From: Candidatus Izemoplasmatales bacterium
GTDB taxonomy: Bacteria; Bacillota_I; Bacilli_A; Izemoplasmatales; Hujiaoplasmataceae
Direction: 5' to 3'
Length of the DNA stretch: 31,373 nt
Assembly (NCBI GenBank): GCA_028707415.1
Contig: JAQWBC010000002.1
Coordinates: 1-31,373 of the forward strand
This document shows positions 1 to 7,343 of the stretch, one piece after another. The translations under genes and the position numbers were made by a program. The notes beneath the pieces were generated by a model. The model searched no databases and was not told the DNA's origin. It saw nothing but the letters and a program-made list of their open reading frames with translations. The first letter of the stretch is position 1. Every line of letters begins with the position of its first letter.

Positions 1-540
1 ATCGACATGAGTATGATTAAAGATAAATACAAAATTAAACCAGTAGCGAAAAGTTACGGCATTGGTCAAACCTTATTTCGAGATTATTATCAACCGGATG
101 TTTATCAAATTATTTTAGAACAAGTTGATGATGTCTGTCGTCGGCTACGTCTTGCCGGCAAACGTGCAGGGACTGTTTATTTAGCCATTGGATATAGTAA
201 AGACTCTGGAGGTGGGTTTGCTCGGCAAATTAAAATGCCGACGCCATCTGCTAATGAATCAGATATTTATAAAGCGTGCTTGCATTTGTTTAATACATCA
301 TATGAAATCGAACCGATACGCCGGGTTAATGTGGCGGTGACAAATTTATCTGATCAGCCGGAACGACAATTAAATCTTTTTGAAGATATTAATCGAGTTA
401 TTAAAGAAGAACAAATTTTTTCGGCTATTGATGAAATTAAATTTAAATATGGGCGTAACAGTGTCACACGCACATCGTCGGAGATGAAGGCATCAACGGT
501 CAAAGCGCGTAACGAAATGATTGGTGGCCATCATGCCTAG
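1..540 (+). CDS. uvrX: Y-family DNA polymerase, UvrX/YqjW type (C-terminal part, cut by window edge)
   Basis: The frame is open from the first base, so only the C-terminal ~179 residues of a normally ~410-residue translesion polymerase are present; the catalytic palm and fingers lie outside the window. What is visible is the little-finger DNA-binding domain: KSYGIGQTLFRDY, VDDVCRRLRLAGKRA, and the IGYSKDSGGGF stretch typical of the UvrX/YqjW branch, with PIRRVNVAVTNL after it. The motif QLNLF near the C-terminus matches the consensus beta-clamp binding peptide (QLxLF), which tethers such polymerases to the replication clamp. Its end overlaps the YolD-like gene by 8 bases, the usual arrangement for this pair on chromosomes and plasmids of Bacillota. 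The family performs error-prone lesion bypass, often under SOS control; the promoter is outside the window, so regulation cannot be judged. Confidence 0.88.
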   Translation: MDMSMIKDKYKIKPVAKSYGIGQTLFRDYYQPDVYQIILEQVDDVCRRLRLAGKRAGTVYLAIGYSKDSGGGFARQIKMPTPSANESDIYKACLHLFNTSYEIEPIRRVNVAVTNLSDQPERQLNLFEDINRVIKEEQIFSAIDEIKFKYGRNSVTRTSSEMKASTVKARNEMIGGHHA

Positions 541-862
541 ACTATATAATGATCGCGGCATCATAAAATGGAATGCCTATGATGCGCTTGTCGGTTATTC
601 ATCGATGCTACAGGAAATGCGTTATCGGTTAGGAAAAAAAGATCGACCAACTTTAAGTGATGATGCATATGAGGATTTGAATCACAAATTACAAGAAGCC
701 ATTGTTACGGAAAACGAAATTGAAATTCGCTATTATCGAGACGGTTATATTCGAGAAACCTTTGGATCAGTCAAAAAAATTGACTATTTGAAAAAAGAAA
801 TCACTTTATCAACATGGGAAAAGTTTCAAGCCGACGACATTATTGAAATTAATTTTCAGTAA
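533..862 (+). CDS. YolD-like family protein
   Basis: A 109-residue protein starting MPRLYNDRGIIKWNAYDAL, with the family's N-terminal 'DRGxxKWxAydAl' block followed by a small beta-rich part (EIEIRYYRDGYIRE...GSVKKIDYLKKEITL). YolD-like proteins are regularly encoded beside UvrX-type polymerases and have been proposed to be functional partners or analogues of UmuD in SOS mutagenesis; this is family knowledge, not proven here. The ATG at 533 is preferred over in-frame TTG 521 and GTG 524 because it gives the conserved N-terminus and GGTGG lies just upstream at 523-527. The 8-base overlap with the polymerase stop suggests translational coupling. Confidence 0.82.
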   Translation: MPRLYNDRGIIKWNAYDALVGYSSMLQEMRYRLGKKDRPTLSDDAYEDLNHKLQEAIVTENEIEIRYYRDGYIRETFGSVKKIDYLKKEITLSTWEKFQADDIIEINFQ

Positions 863-919
863 TGTTGTTTTCTTTATTGCTCATCAAGAAATTCGTAAAG
901 CAAAAGATTGAAAACTTGA

Positions 920-948
920 TTGACAGATTGATTACATGAAGGCAAAAT
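920..948 (+). promoter_or_regulatory. Probable sigma-A promoter for ispE
   Basis: TTGACA (920-925), a 17-base spacer and CAAAAT (943-948). The -35 is a perfect match with ideal spacing and the -10 matches 4 of 6. It lies about 30 bases before the ispE GTG start and after the YolD-like gene, and no terminator is seen between the two genes. Confidence 0.45.
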
Positions 949-977
949 AAGAAGTGAAGAAAAAGGAAGTGAAATAA

Positions 978-1877
978 GTGGGCAATATGATAAAAGAAAC
1001 GCCGATAATTGATAAAGAGATCCATCGCGAAGCATACGCGAAAATCAACTTGTTTTTAAATGTTGTTAATCGAAGAGCGGATGGATATCATAATTTAGAA
1101 ATGGTCAACGCCAGAATTGATTTGGCCGACGATCTTTATTTTAAAATTGGTGGGGCGCAACAAATCACAATTAATTCCAATGACCCCTATTTTCTGTCAA
1201 ATGATAATTTACTTATTAGAACTGCTAGATATTTACTTAATACTTACGATTCAAAGCAAAAAGTTACGATTAAAATCGATAAGCGCATTCCTCCCGGGGG
1301 CGGATTGGGTGGAAACTCTGCCGATGCAGCCGCGGTAATCCAAGGTCTCAATGATTTGTTTGGATGGCGGTTGTCAAAGGCAACCATGACCGCGATTGCC
1401 GTCCGTTTCGGAGCCGATGTCCCTTATTGTTTATCAAATTCAGTAGCTTTGGTGAAAGGAATCGGCGATGAAGTAACGGAATTGGATGTGGATTTATCAT
1501 GCTATAAAGTCCTTGTTGTCAAACCAAAAATATTTGTATCAACTGAGGAAATTTTTTCCCGTGGCGATGATATTGGCTTCATTAATTATGATATAAAGCC
1601 ATTGCTTGAAGCCATCAAACAAAAGCGACCAATGGATATCGTTGATCAACTACATAACAGTTTAGAAGAAATCACATATTTACAGTATCCGAAAATTCGT
1701 GACATTAAAGCCGAGTTAGTTTATAATGTCGGGCAAAAAGGGGTTGTGATGACCGGTAGCGGATCAACAATCATCAAACTAATAACCGAAGTCACGGCGG
1801 ACATTTCGCAATATTTATCTCGGTATAGTGATAAATATTCAATAAATATTTACAATTTTATCGAAAAAACACGATAA
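978..1877 (+). CDS. ispE: 4-diphosphocytidyl-2-C-methyl-D-erythritol kinase (IspE)
   Basis: GHMP-family kinase that phosphorylates CDP-methylerythritol with ATP in the non-mevalonate (MEP) isoprenoid pathway, in the cytosol. The N-terminal block AYAKINLFLNV..ADGYHNL (residues 19-40) contains the catalytic lysine region. The glycine-rich ATP loop PPGGGLGGNSADAAAV is at about 105-120, FGADVPYC carries the catalytic aspartate, and the C-terminal GHMP motif GVVMTGSGST is present. At 299 residues it is normal or slightly long for the family. The GTG at 978 is chosen because AAGGAAGTGA (963-972) sits 6-8 bases upstream; the ATG at 987 would be too far. It is followed by spoVG, as in Bacillus, but purR and ridA, which normally lie between them, are missing. 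Confidence 0.95.
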   Translation: MGNMIKETPIIDKEIHREAYAKINLFLNVVNRRADGYHNLEMVNARIDLADDLYFKIGGAQQITINSNDPYFLSNDNLLIRTARYLLNTYDSKQKVTIKIDKRIPPGGGLGGNSADAAAVIQGLNDLFGWRLSKATMTAIAVRFGADVPYCLSNSVALVKGIGDEVTELDVDLSCYKVLVVKPKIFVSTEEIFSRGDDIGFINYDIKPLLEAIKQKRPMDIVDQLHNSLEEITYLQYPKIRDIKAELVYNVGQKGVVMTGSGSTIIKLITEVTADISQYLSRYSDKYSINIYNFIEKTR

Positions 1878-1903
1878 AAGACCTTTTAAAACGATTTTTT
1901 GCA

Positions 1904-1912
1904 TGATATAAT
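1904..1912 (+). promoter_or_regulatory. Extended -10 promoter of spoVG
   Basis: TGATATAAT: a perfect TATAAT at 1907-1912 with the TGn extension. The expected -35 position (1884-1889) reads TTTTAA, so the promoter depends on the extended -10. It lies between ispE and spoVG, 22 bases before the spoVG ATG. Confidence 0.7.
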
Positions 1913-1933
1913 CAAAATAAGAGGTGGGAAAAT

Positions 1934-2209
1934 ATGCTGGTTACTGAAGTACGCGCTAAACGGGTCAACGGAGAAAACCGTCTAGTAGGCATCGCAGCCA
2001 TTACAATCGATGGGTGTTTTGTTGTCCATGAGCTTAGAATCATTGAAGGGAAAGACGGACTCTTTGTTGCCATGCCAAGCCGAAAAATGCCAAACGGCGA
2101 ATTCAAAGATGTCGCCCACCCAATCAATACTGAGACACGAACAATGATTGAACAAGCGGTTTTAGAAGCTTTCGACAAAATACCGATCGTTAAACCGGAA
2201 TCTGTTTAG
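1934..2209 (+). CDS. spoVG: SpoVG, septation/gene-regulatory nucleic-acid-binding protein
   Basis: A 91-residue SpoVG-family protein: VTEVRAKRV at the N-terminus, the AAITIDGCFVVHELRIIEG core, and FVAMPSRKMPNGEFKDVAHP, the best conserved family block, followed by a C-terminal helix (TRTMIEQAVLEAF). Family members form dimers and bind DNA or RNA. In sporeformers they affect septation, and in Listeria, Staphylococcus and Borrelia they act as global regulators, so its presence does not by itself mean the organism sporulates. The RBS GAGGTGGG (1921-1928) is 5 bases before the ATG. Position after ispE and before prs matches Bacillota gene order except that glmU is absent. It has its own promoter and terminator, so it is probably transcribed alone. 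Confidence 0.93.
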   Translation: MLVTEVRAKRVNGENRLVGIAAITIDGCFVVHELRIIEGKDGLFVAMPSRKMPNGEFKDVAHPINTETRTMIEQAVLEAFDKIPIVKPESV

Positions 2210-2219
2210 TTAAGCCCTA

Positions 2220-2252
2220 AAGTGCCGACTTTTGCGAGTTGGCACTTTTTTA
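2220..2252 (+). terminator. Rho-independent terminator after spoVG
   Basis: An 11-bp stem (2220-2230 with 2237-2247, one G-U pair), a 6-base loop, and a T-run to 2251. Confidence 0.9.
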
Positions 2253-2268
2253 TTTGGTTAGTTTAGTG

Positions 2269-2274
2269 TATAAT
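2269..2274 (+). promoter_or_regulatory. Probable -10 box of the prs promoter
   Basis: A perfect TATAAT 40 bases before the prs ATG and just after the spoVG terminator. TG lies directly before it, one base off the extended -10 position, and no convincing -35 is visible (the expected site overlaps the terminator T-run). Confidence 0.5.
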
Positions 2275-2313
2275 ATTAACGGTAAACTAATAACGAATTT
2301 TCGGAGGGGTAAG

Positions 2314-3264
2314 ATGGCGATCTTTCATGGATCGAAAGTCAAGATATTTGCTTTGAGTTCCAACGTGAGGCTAGCTCAAGAAATTGCCGACTATATCGGA
2401 ATTCCTTTGAGTGATTGCGAAGTATTTCGCTTTGCCGATGGGGAAATCAACATCGACATCAGAGAAACGGTTCGCGGACACAAAGTGTTTGTTATCCAAT
2501 CCACCTGTAGTCCGGTCAATGAAAATGTAATGGAATTACTCATTATGATGGACGCATTAAAACGCGCTTCTGCACGAGAAATCAATATTGTAATGCCATA
2601 TTATGGATATTCAAGACAAGATCGAAAGGCTAAAGCCCGGCAACCGATTTCAGCTAAACTCATAGCTGATCTCATTCAGACGGCTGGCGCCACTAGAGTT
2701 ATCTGTATGGATTTGCATGCCGCTCAGATTCAAGGCTTTTTCAATATCCCGATCGATAATTTTCGAGCACTCCCGATTATTGCTGAATACGTGAAACAAA
2801 AAAACATTAAAAACATTTGTGTTGTTTCTCCAGATCACGGCGGTGTCGCGAGAGCTAGATCGCTTGCTAACGTGTTGGGAGCACAAATTGCCATTATTGA
2901 TAAAACACGACCAGAACCAAACATCGCTGAAGTAATGAACATTATTGGTCAAGTCAAAGGGATGAATTGTATCATCATTGACGATATGATTGACACTGGT
3001 GGGTCAATTTCAGCCGCAAGTGTCGCCTTGAAGGCTGCCGGGGCGAAGGATATTTATGCCGCATGTACACACCCATTACTGTCTGGCCAAGCCCCAGAAC
3101 GGATCATGAATTCACCAATCGTGGAAATGATTTGTACCAACACGGTTTTCCTTCCGGAAGAGAAAAAATTTAGTAAACTTGTTCAATTATCGATTGCGAA
3201 ATTGTTAGGTCAAGGCATTATAAATATCATCGACGATCAGGGCGTTTCGAGTCTTTTTGGGTGA
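2314..3264 (+). CDS. prs: Ribose-phosphate pyrophosphokinase (PRPP synthetase)
   Basis: Makes PRPP from ribose 5-phosphate and ATP, feeding purine, pyrimidine, NAD, histidine and tryptophan synthesis in the cytosol. The 316-residue length is that of class I enzymes. Visible motifs are VFRFADGEINIDIRETVRG near the N-terminus, the flexible-loop region YGYSRQDRKAKARQPISAK, the catalytic/metal segment MDLHAAQIQGFF, and the PRPP-binding loop IIIDDMIDTGGSI. The start is the ATG at 2314, preceded by GGAGGGG (2303-2309); the frame stays open upstream to a TTG at 2239 but that would add 25 non-conserved residues. It lies between its own TATAAT and a hairpin terminator. Confidence 0.96.
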   Translation: MAIFHGSKVKIFALSSNVRLAQEIADYIGIPLSDCEVFRFADGEINIDIRETVRGHKVFVIQSTCSPVNENVMELLIMMDALKRASAREINIVMPYYGYSRQDRKAKARQPISAKLIADLIQTAGATRVICMDLHAAQIQGFFNIPIDNFRALPIIAEYVKQKNIKNICVVSPDHGGVARARSLANVLGAQIAIIDKTRPEPNIAEVMNIIGQVKGMNCIIIDDMIDTGGSISAASVALKAAGAKDIYAACTHPLLSGQAPERIMNSPIVEMICTNTVFLPEEKKFSKLVQLSIAKLLGQGIINIIDDQGVSSLFG

Positions 3265-3286
3265 TAAATCAACATTTACGTGCTGC

Positions 3287-3329
3287 CGCCAAGTATATGA
3301 CGAAAATCGTCTTAGCTTGGCGACTTTTT
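3287..3329 (+). terminator. Probable terminator after prs
   Basis: An outer stem CGCCAAG (3287-3293) pairs with CTTGGCG (3316-3322), and an inner stem GACG/CGTC (3299-3302 with 3308-3311) lies inside it. A five-T run follows at 3325-3329. Confidence 0.75.
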
Positions 3330-3344
3330 ATTCAGTAAAAATCG

Positions 3345-3353
3345 TGATATAAT
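3345..3353 (+). promoter_or_regulatory. Extended -10 promoter of pgi
   Basis: TGATATAAT, identical to the spoVG promoter core, 26 bases before the pgi ATG. No consensus -35 at 17 bases upstream (TTTTTA). Confidence 0.7.
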
Positions 3354-3379
3354 TATGGCGTTGATCAGGAGGAAAGAAT

Positions 3380-4717
3380 ATGGAAAAATATTTACATTTA
3401 GATATTACTCATACCCTAAATTTTTTTGATAACAAAAAAATCAGCGATATGCAAAAAGAAATTACCCTTGCCAGTCAGAATCTCCATAATAAAACCGGTA
3501 AAGGTTACGAGTATATAGGTTGGATGGATTTGCCAAATCAGTATGATCGGGATGAGTTCAAGCGCATCTTGCAAGCGGCGAGAAAAATTCGAAAACAAGC
3601 AAAGATTTTGATTGTTATTGGTATCGGGGGATCTTATCTCGGCGCTAAAGCTGCAATTGAGATGTTAACTCCATATTTTCAAATCAAGAAAAAAATCGAG
3701 ATTATTTTCGCCGGTCAGCAGATGTCTTCGACATACTTGCACGAGCTTGTTGAATACGTCAAAGATAAATCATTTGCAATAAATATTATTTCCAAATCGG
3801 GAACGACGACGGAACCAGCAATTGCATTCCGGGTCTTTAAAAAACTTTTAGAAGACAAACATGGAATTAAAGAAGCCGCGGAGCGAATTTACGTAACGAC
3901 CGATAAAACGAAAGGCGCACTCAGAAAACTGGCCGATGAACAACATTATGAGACCTTTAACGTTCCTGATGATATTGGAGGTCGCTTTAGCGTGCTGACA
4001 GCAGTTGGATTATTACCGATTGCTGCGGCGGGAATCAATATTAAAAAGATGATGCAAGGAGCTAATGCGGCAAGAAAAAACTATAAATCCAGTGACATTC
4101 ACAAGAACGACGCTTATCTGTATGCGGCAATAAGGAATTTGTTATATCGTGAAGGCAAATCAGTAGAAATGCTAATCAATTACGAACCAAAACTTGCATT
4201 TTTCTCTGAATGGTGGAAACAGCTTTTTGGTGAATCTGAAGGCAAAGAGCATCAAGGGCTTTTTGTTGCGAGTGCTTCTTTCAGCACCGATCTTCATTCG
4301 CTTGGTCAATATATTCAAGATGGAAAAAGAATTATGTTTGAAACGGTATTGAACATTGAAATTCCCAATCAAGAATTCGTCATTGAGGCAGAAAAACAAA
4401 ACACTGATGGACTCAATTATCTGGCTGGCAAAACGGTTGATTTCGTTAACAAGCGGGCTTTTGAAGGCACATTGATTGCCCATGAAGCGGGCGGCGTTCC
4501 CAACCTTATTCTTTCTGTTCCAGAGATTAGTGCTTATAGTTTTGGGTATTTAACATATTTCTTTGAATTGGCGTGTGGAATCAGCGGATATGTCTTAGGG
4601 GTTAACCCGTTTGATCAGCCGGGAGTAGAAACTTACAAGAAAAACATGTTCGCTTTGTTGGGAAAGCCTGGATATGAATCATTGAAGGACGAACTTGAAA
4701 TAAAATTAAAAAAATAA
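3380..4717 (+). CDS. pgi: Glucose-6-phosphate isomerase
   Basis: Interconverts glucose 6-phosphate and fructose 6-phosphate in glycolysis and gluconeogenesis, in the cytosol. The 445-residue length is that of the short Bacillota form. Motifs seen: GIGGSYLGAKAAIEML (sugar-phosphate SIS domain), SKSGTTTEPAIAFRVFK, the second SIS region DDIGGRFSVLTAVGLLP, SEGKEHQGLFVASASFSTD, and the C-terminal signature region NPFDQPGVETYKKNMF with the catalytic lysine. The RBS AGGAGGAAAG (3368-3377) is ideal. It is transcribed alone, from an extended -10 promoter to a terminator it shares with the convergent lipid kinase gene. Confidence 0.97.
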   Translation: MEKYLHLDITHTLNFFDNKKISDMQKEITLASQNLHNKTGKGYEYIGWMDLPNQYDRDEFKRILQAARKIRKQAKILIVIGIGGSYLGAKAAIEMLTPYFQIKKKIEIIFAGQQMSSTYLHELVEYVKDKSFAINIISKSGTTTEPAIAFRVFKKLLEDKHGIKEAAERIYVTTDKTKGALRKLADEQHYETFNVPDDIGGRFSVLTAVGLLPIAAAGINIKKMMQGANAARKNYKSSDIHKNDAYLYAAIRNLLYREGKSVEMLINYEPKLAFFSEWWKQLFGESEGKEHQGLFVASASFSTDLHSLGQYIQDGKRIMFETVLNIEIPNQEFVIEAEKQNTDGLNYLAGKTVDFVNKRAFEGTLIAHEAGGVPNLILSVPEISAYSFGYLTYFFELACGISGYVLGVNPFDQPGVETYKKNMFALLGKPGYESLKDELEIKLKK

Positions 4718-4749
4718 AAAAAACGGATAATCTCAATTATCCATTTTTT
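4718..4749. terminator. Bidirectional terminator between pgi and the lipid kinase gene
   Basis: A 7-bp perfect stem, GGATAAT (4725-4731) with ATTATCC (4736-4742), and a 4-base loop. It has an A-run on the left (4718-4723) and a T-run on the right (4744-4749), so it reads as a U-tailed hairpin on both strands between two convergent genes. Confidence 0.88.
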
Positions 4750-4759
4750 AAACTCAAAT

Positions 4760-5641
4760 TTAGATTTTATTGCTAAAGATTCTTTTGACGGTTGGCCGAT
4801 CGAAAGCGGTAAATTCACGGCTTTCACTTCTTATTACGTGCACTTCACTAACGTCTTCCAAGACCTCGCCATCAGCTTGAAAATAACATTTTTCGCTAAC
4901 CTTTATTGAGATGTCTTTCCCAGTAAAGATATCAACATATTTTTTGATTTTGGTATGTAATCCCGAGTAAATTGTCATGAAAAGCAAAGACAAGAGATTT
5001 CTGGACAGTCCGTGAGCAACGCAAATTTGATATTCTTCAGATGTTGGATCGGCATTGGGGGTCACTTTCATGCCGCCGCCAAAATATTTTCCGTTTTGAA
5101 CGGCACAGAAATAAGCTTTATCATAGTTATGAATAATGCCATCAATAGTAACAATCATATTAACGGGTTTGAATTTAGACATTGCTCGGAAGGCGTTCAC
5201 AAAATACGACATTTTGTTCTTTTTGGTATCTTTGTTAACGTAGTAACAAACTGAAGCGTCAACACCGATACCACAGCCATTGATAAACTTTACTGTTTTG
5301 ACATCAGTGGTGGCATTACCGATGGAAATCATTCCTTTTTCGATTTGCTTCAAGGTTCTTAAAAAATCGTTTCCCGAGCCACTTTGAGCTAAATAGATAT
5401 TTTGCGGGATGGTTTTTAAATCAACGCTATTAATCAGATAATTAATTGAGCCATCACCACCACAGTGGAGAATATCGGTGATTGTCGGATTGGTTTGTAA
5501 AAAGTCGTGAAGATTTTCGATTTTTAATGTTGAACGCAGATAAAAAGGAACATTATTTTTTTGAAAGAAGCGGACAATTCTGTGGGTCGTATGTTTGGAT
5601 TTGCGATTATTTGATAATGGATTGTGAATGATTAAGAACAT
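4760..5641 (-). CDS. Diacylglycerol/lipid kinase family protein (DgkB/YegS-like)
   Basis: A 293-residue protein of the diacylglycerol-kinase catalytic family. Near the N-terminus is IIHNPLSNNRKSK (nucleotide-binding start), then CGGDGSINYLIN, the family's GGDGT/S ATP loop, SGSGNDFLRTL (the GTGNDFAR motif), NGCGIGVDASV, and QADGEVLED near the end. The family phosphorylates diacylglycerol or related lipids at the membrane surface; in Gram-positives this recycles diacylglycerol released from phosphatidylglycerol. The exact lipid cannot be told from sequence, and phosphatidylglycerol kinase or sphingosine-like substrates are alternatives. It is the only clear minus-strand gene in the window, has its own promoter at 5704-5712, and only a weak RBS (AAGTGA), suggesting modest expression. 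Confidence 0.85.
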   Translation of the reverse strand: MFLIIHNPLSNNRKSKHTTHRIVRFFQKNNVPFYLRSTLKIENLHDFLQTNPTITDILHCGGDGSINYLINSVDLKTIPQNIYLAQSGSGNDFLRTLKQIEKGMISIGNATTDVKTVKFINGCGIGVDASVCYYVNKDTKKNKMSYFVNAFRAMSKFKPVNMIVTIDGIIHNYDKAYFCAVQNGKYFGGGMKVTPNADPTSEEYQICVAHGLSRNLLSLLFMTIYSGLHTKIKKYVDIFTGKDISIKVSEKCYFQADGEVLEDVSEVHVIRSESREFTAFDRPTVKRIFSNKI

Positions 5642-5703
5642 CGAAAGTCACTTTTATAGCAACGTTTATCGAAAGAATGGCTGTCGCTATACTCCTTATC
5701 GAT

Positions 5704-5712
5704 ATTATACCA
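5704..5712 (-). promoter_or_regulatory. Extended -10 promoter of the lipid kinase gene
   Basis: On the minus strand this reads TGGTATAAT. Transcription would begin near 5697, giving a leader of about 55 bases. It diverges from the tsaE promoter about 100 bases away. Confidence 0.7.
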
Positions 5713-5811
5713 CAACAGGAAAAAAAAACTATGTCTTCACAAAAATTACATTAATTATAGTGGGATAACGCGAGAATCACAGATGATTTTAAAATGAAAA
5801 AATTGATATTA

Positions 5812-5820
5812 TGGTATAAT
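5812..5820 (+). promoter_or_regulatory. Extended -10 promoter of the tsaE-tsaB-rimI-tsaD operon
   Basis: TGGTATAAT preceded by TTA, matching the TRTGnTATAAT form; 31 bases before the tsaE ATG. No -35 consensus at the expected distance. Confidence 0.7.
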
Positions 5821-5851
5821 TTGAAATAGATAATAATACGTAGGTGTTAAT

Positions 5852-6301
5852 ATGGAAATAACGCTAAAAATTCATAATTTATTAGAAATGGAAAAGCTTG
5901 CTTCCAAAATAGCCAAACACTTATTCCCGGGGTTTGTTTTGGGAATGGGCGGGGATTTGGGCAGTGGAAAAACGACATTTACTCAATATTTGGCAAAACA
6001 TATGGGAATTAAAGCAGTTGTTAATTCGCCGACTTTTACGATTCTGAAAATATACCAAAATCATTTGCCGCTCTATCATATGGACGTTTACCGACTTGAG
6101 AAGATTGGATATGATTACGAGCTCGATGAATTCATTTATGGAGATGGTGTTGCTGTAATTGAGTGGTATGAATACATTAAAAGAATGTTACCGGAAACAA
6201 TGTTTTCTATGGATATTAAAGCATTGTCGGAAACTGATCGGGAAATCACCATCAAAGGGGGCGGCGTATATGCTGAAATCATCAAAGATCTTAGTCATTG
6301 A
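5852..6301 (+). CDS. tsaE: tRNA t6A biosynthesis ATPase TsaE
   Basis: P-loop ATPase that works with TsaB and TsaD to transfer threonylcarbamoyl to A37 of ANN-decoding tRNAs. At 149 residues it has the family length. Motifs: GGDLGSGKTTFTQ (Walker A), NSPTFTI (switch I-like), YHMDVYRL (the family's second hallmark) and VIEWYEY (Walker B-like). The RBS is AGGTG at about 5841-5845. It heads a four-gene run in the classic Bacillota order tsaE-tsaB-rimI-tsaD and overlaps tsaB by 32 bases. Confidence 0.95.
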   Translation: MEITLKIHNLLEMEKLASKIAKHLFPGFVLGMGGDLGSGKTTFTQYLAKHMGIKAVVNSPTFTILKIYQNHLPLYHMDVYRLEKIGYDYELDEFIYGDGVAVIEWYEYIKRMLPETMFSMDIKALSETDREITIKGGGVYAEIIKDLSH

Positions 6302-6878
6302 TACCGCAACTGATTACGTATTTCTGTCATTGTTAATCGACGGCATTGAGGTCGGATATACTTATCAAAATGATGTGCGTAATCATGCAGTGACAGTTAT
6401 GCCCAAACTCGACGAGTTATTAAAAAAAGCGCAAATCGCTTTGAAAGAGATTACCGAGGTTATCGTTGGTATCGGTCCGGGAAGTTATACCGGGGTTCGC
6501 ATTGGGGTTACAATCGCAAAGATGATTGGTTATCTCAATAACGTTCCGGTAAAGACCGTTTCTACATTGGCGCTTTTAGCATCTTCAAGTTCAGCAGCTA
6601 AAATTATGGCGAGAATTGATGCCCGACGCGGAAACGCTTTTACTGCTTGTTACAGTCAAGAAAACGGCATCATGAAAGCGACAATTAGCGACATATTAGT
6701 AAATGTTGAGCAGTTTGATCAGACTCATGAGATACCAGACGAAATTGTAATAATTGGCAAACCAGATATGGAAAAGATATTACGTAGCAAGCTCACGGTT
6801 TTTGTGAAAAACATTCATGAACTCGTTCCAAATTATTTGCAAGTTACGGAAGCGGAACGAAATAAAGGGAAAATATGA
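6270..6878 (+). CDS. tsaB: tRNA t6A biosynthesis scaffold protein TsaB
   Basis: Inactive ASKHA-fold partner that dimerises with TsaD and recruits TsaE in t6A synthesis. It starts KILVIDTATDYVFLSLL and carries the typical VGIGPGSYTGVRIGVT block, then ALLASSSS and RIDARRGNAFTACY. At 202 residues it is a little shorter than the usual ~230, with the shortening toward the C-terminus. The ATG at 6270 is chosen because AAGGGGGCGG (6254-6263) is the only good RBS and the VIDTA motif follows at once; the frame is open further upstream but only inside tsaE. It overlaps tsaE by 32 bases and rimI by 4 (ATGA), indicating coupled translation. Confidence 0.93.
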   Translation: MLKSSKILVIDTATDYVFLSLLIDGIEVGYTYQNDVRNHAVTVMPKLDELLKKAQIALKEITEVIVGIGPGSYTGVRIGVTIAKMIGYLNNVPVKTVSTLALLASSSSAAKIMARIDARRGNAFTACYSQENGIMKATISDILVNVEQFDQTHEIPDEIVIIGKPDMEKILRSKLTVFVKNIHELVPNYLQVTEAERNKGKI

Positions 6879-7333
6879 GCCCAATTATTCGCAAAATGAA
6901 AAAAAACGATATTCCGAATATCGTCTTCAATGATCGACGGATTTTAGGTCAATCGTTAGGCGAAGAAACTTTGGAAAGCGAATTGAAACAAAATATTTTT
7001 TCGCAATTCTTTGTGATGGAAGATAAAGCCACTAAAGAGTTTTTAGGACACGTAGGGTTGTGGATTGATCGGCCGTTAGCCTCCGTTCTTAATCTTTATG
7101 TCGTTCCTGAATACCAACATCAAGGATTAGGTAAACAACTGATGGAGTTTGTGTTTACATATCTCAAACGGTTAAATATTAGCACTTTAACTTTGGAAGT
7201 TCGGGGTTCTAATATTGTGGCTAAAGCCATGTACCAGCAATACGGGTTTGATGAAGTGGCAATTCGGAAACAGTATTACAGCGATGGTGAAGATGCTGTT
7301 TTAATGTTAAAAAATATTGATTTAAGGAAATGA
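6875..7333 (+). CDS. rimI: Ribosomal protein S18-alanine N-acetyltransferase (RimI)
   Basis: GNAT-fold acetyltransferase of 152 residues. The acetyl-CoA loop is PEYQHQGLGKQLM and the following conserved region is LEVRGSNIVAKAMYQQYGF, which matches RimI's 'LEVRxSNxxAxxlYxkxGF'. RimI acetylates the N-terminal alanine of ribosomal protein S18 in known cases, though proteins at this position may have wider targets. The start codon overlaps the tsaB stop (ATGA, 6875-6878). Seven of its eight arginine codons are CGN, a useful reference for the core genome's codon habit. Confidence 0.9.
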   Translation: MSPIIRKMKKNDIPNIVFNDRRILGQSLGEETLESELKQNIFSQFFVMEDKATKEFLGHVGLWIDRPLASVLNLYVVPEYQHQGLGKQLMEFVFTYLKRLNISTLTLEVRGSNIVAKAMYQQYGFDEVAIRKQYYSDGEDAVLMLKNIDLRK

Positions 7334-7343
7334 GTGACTAACG

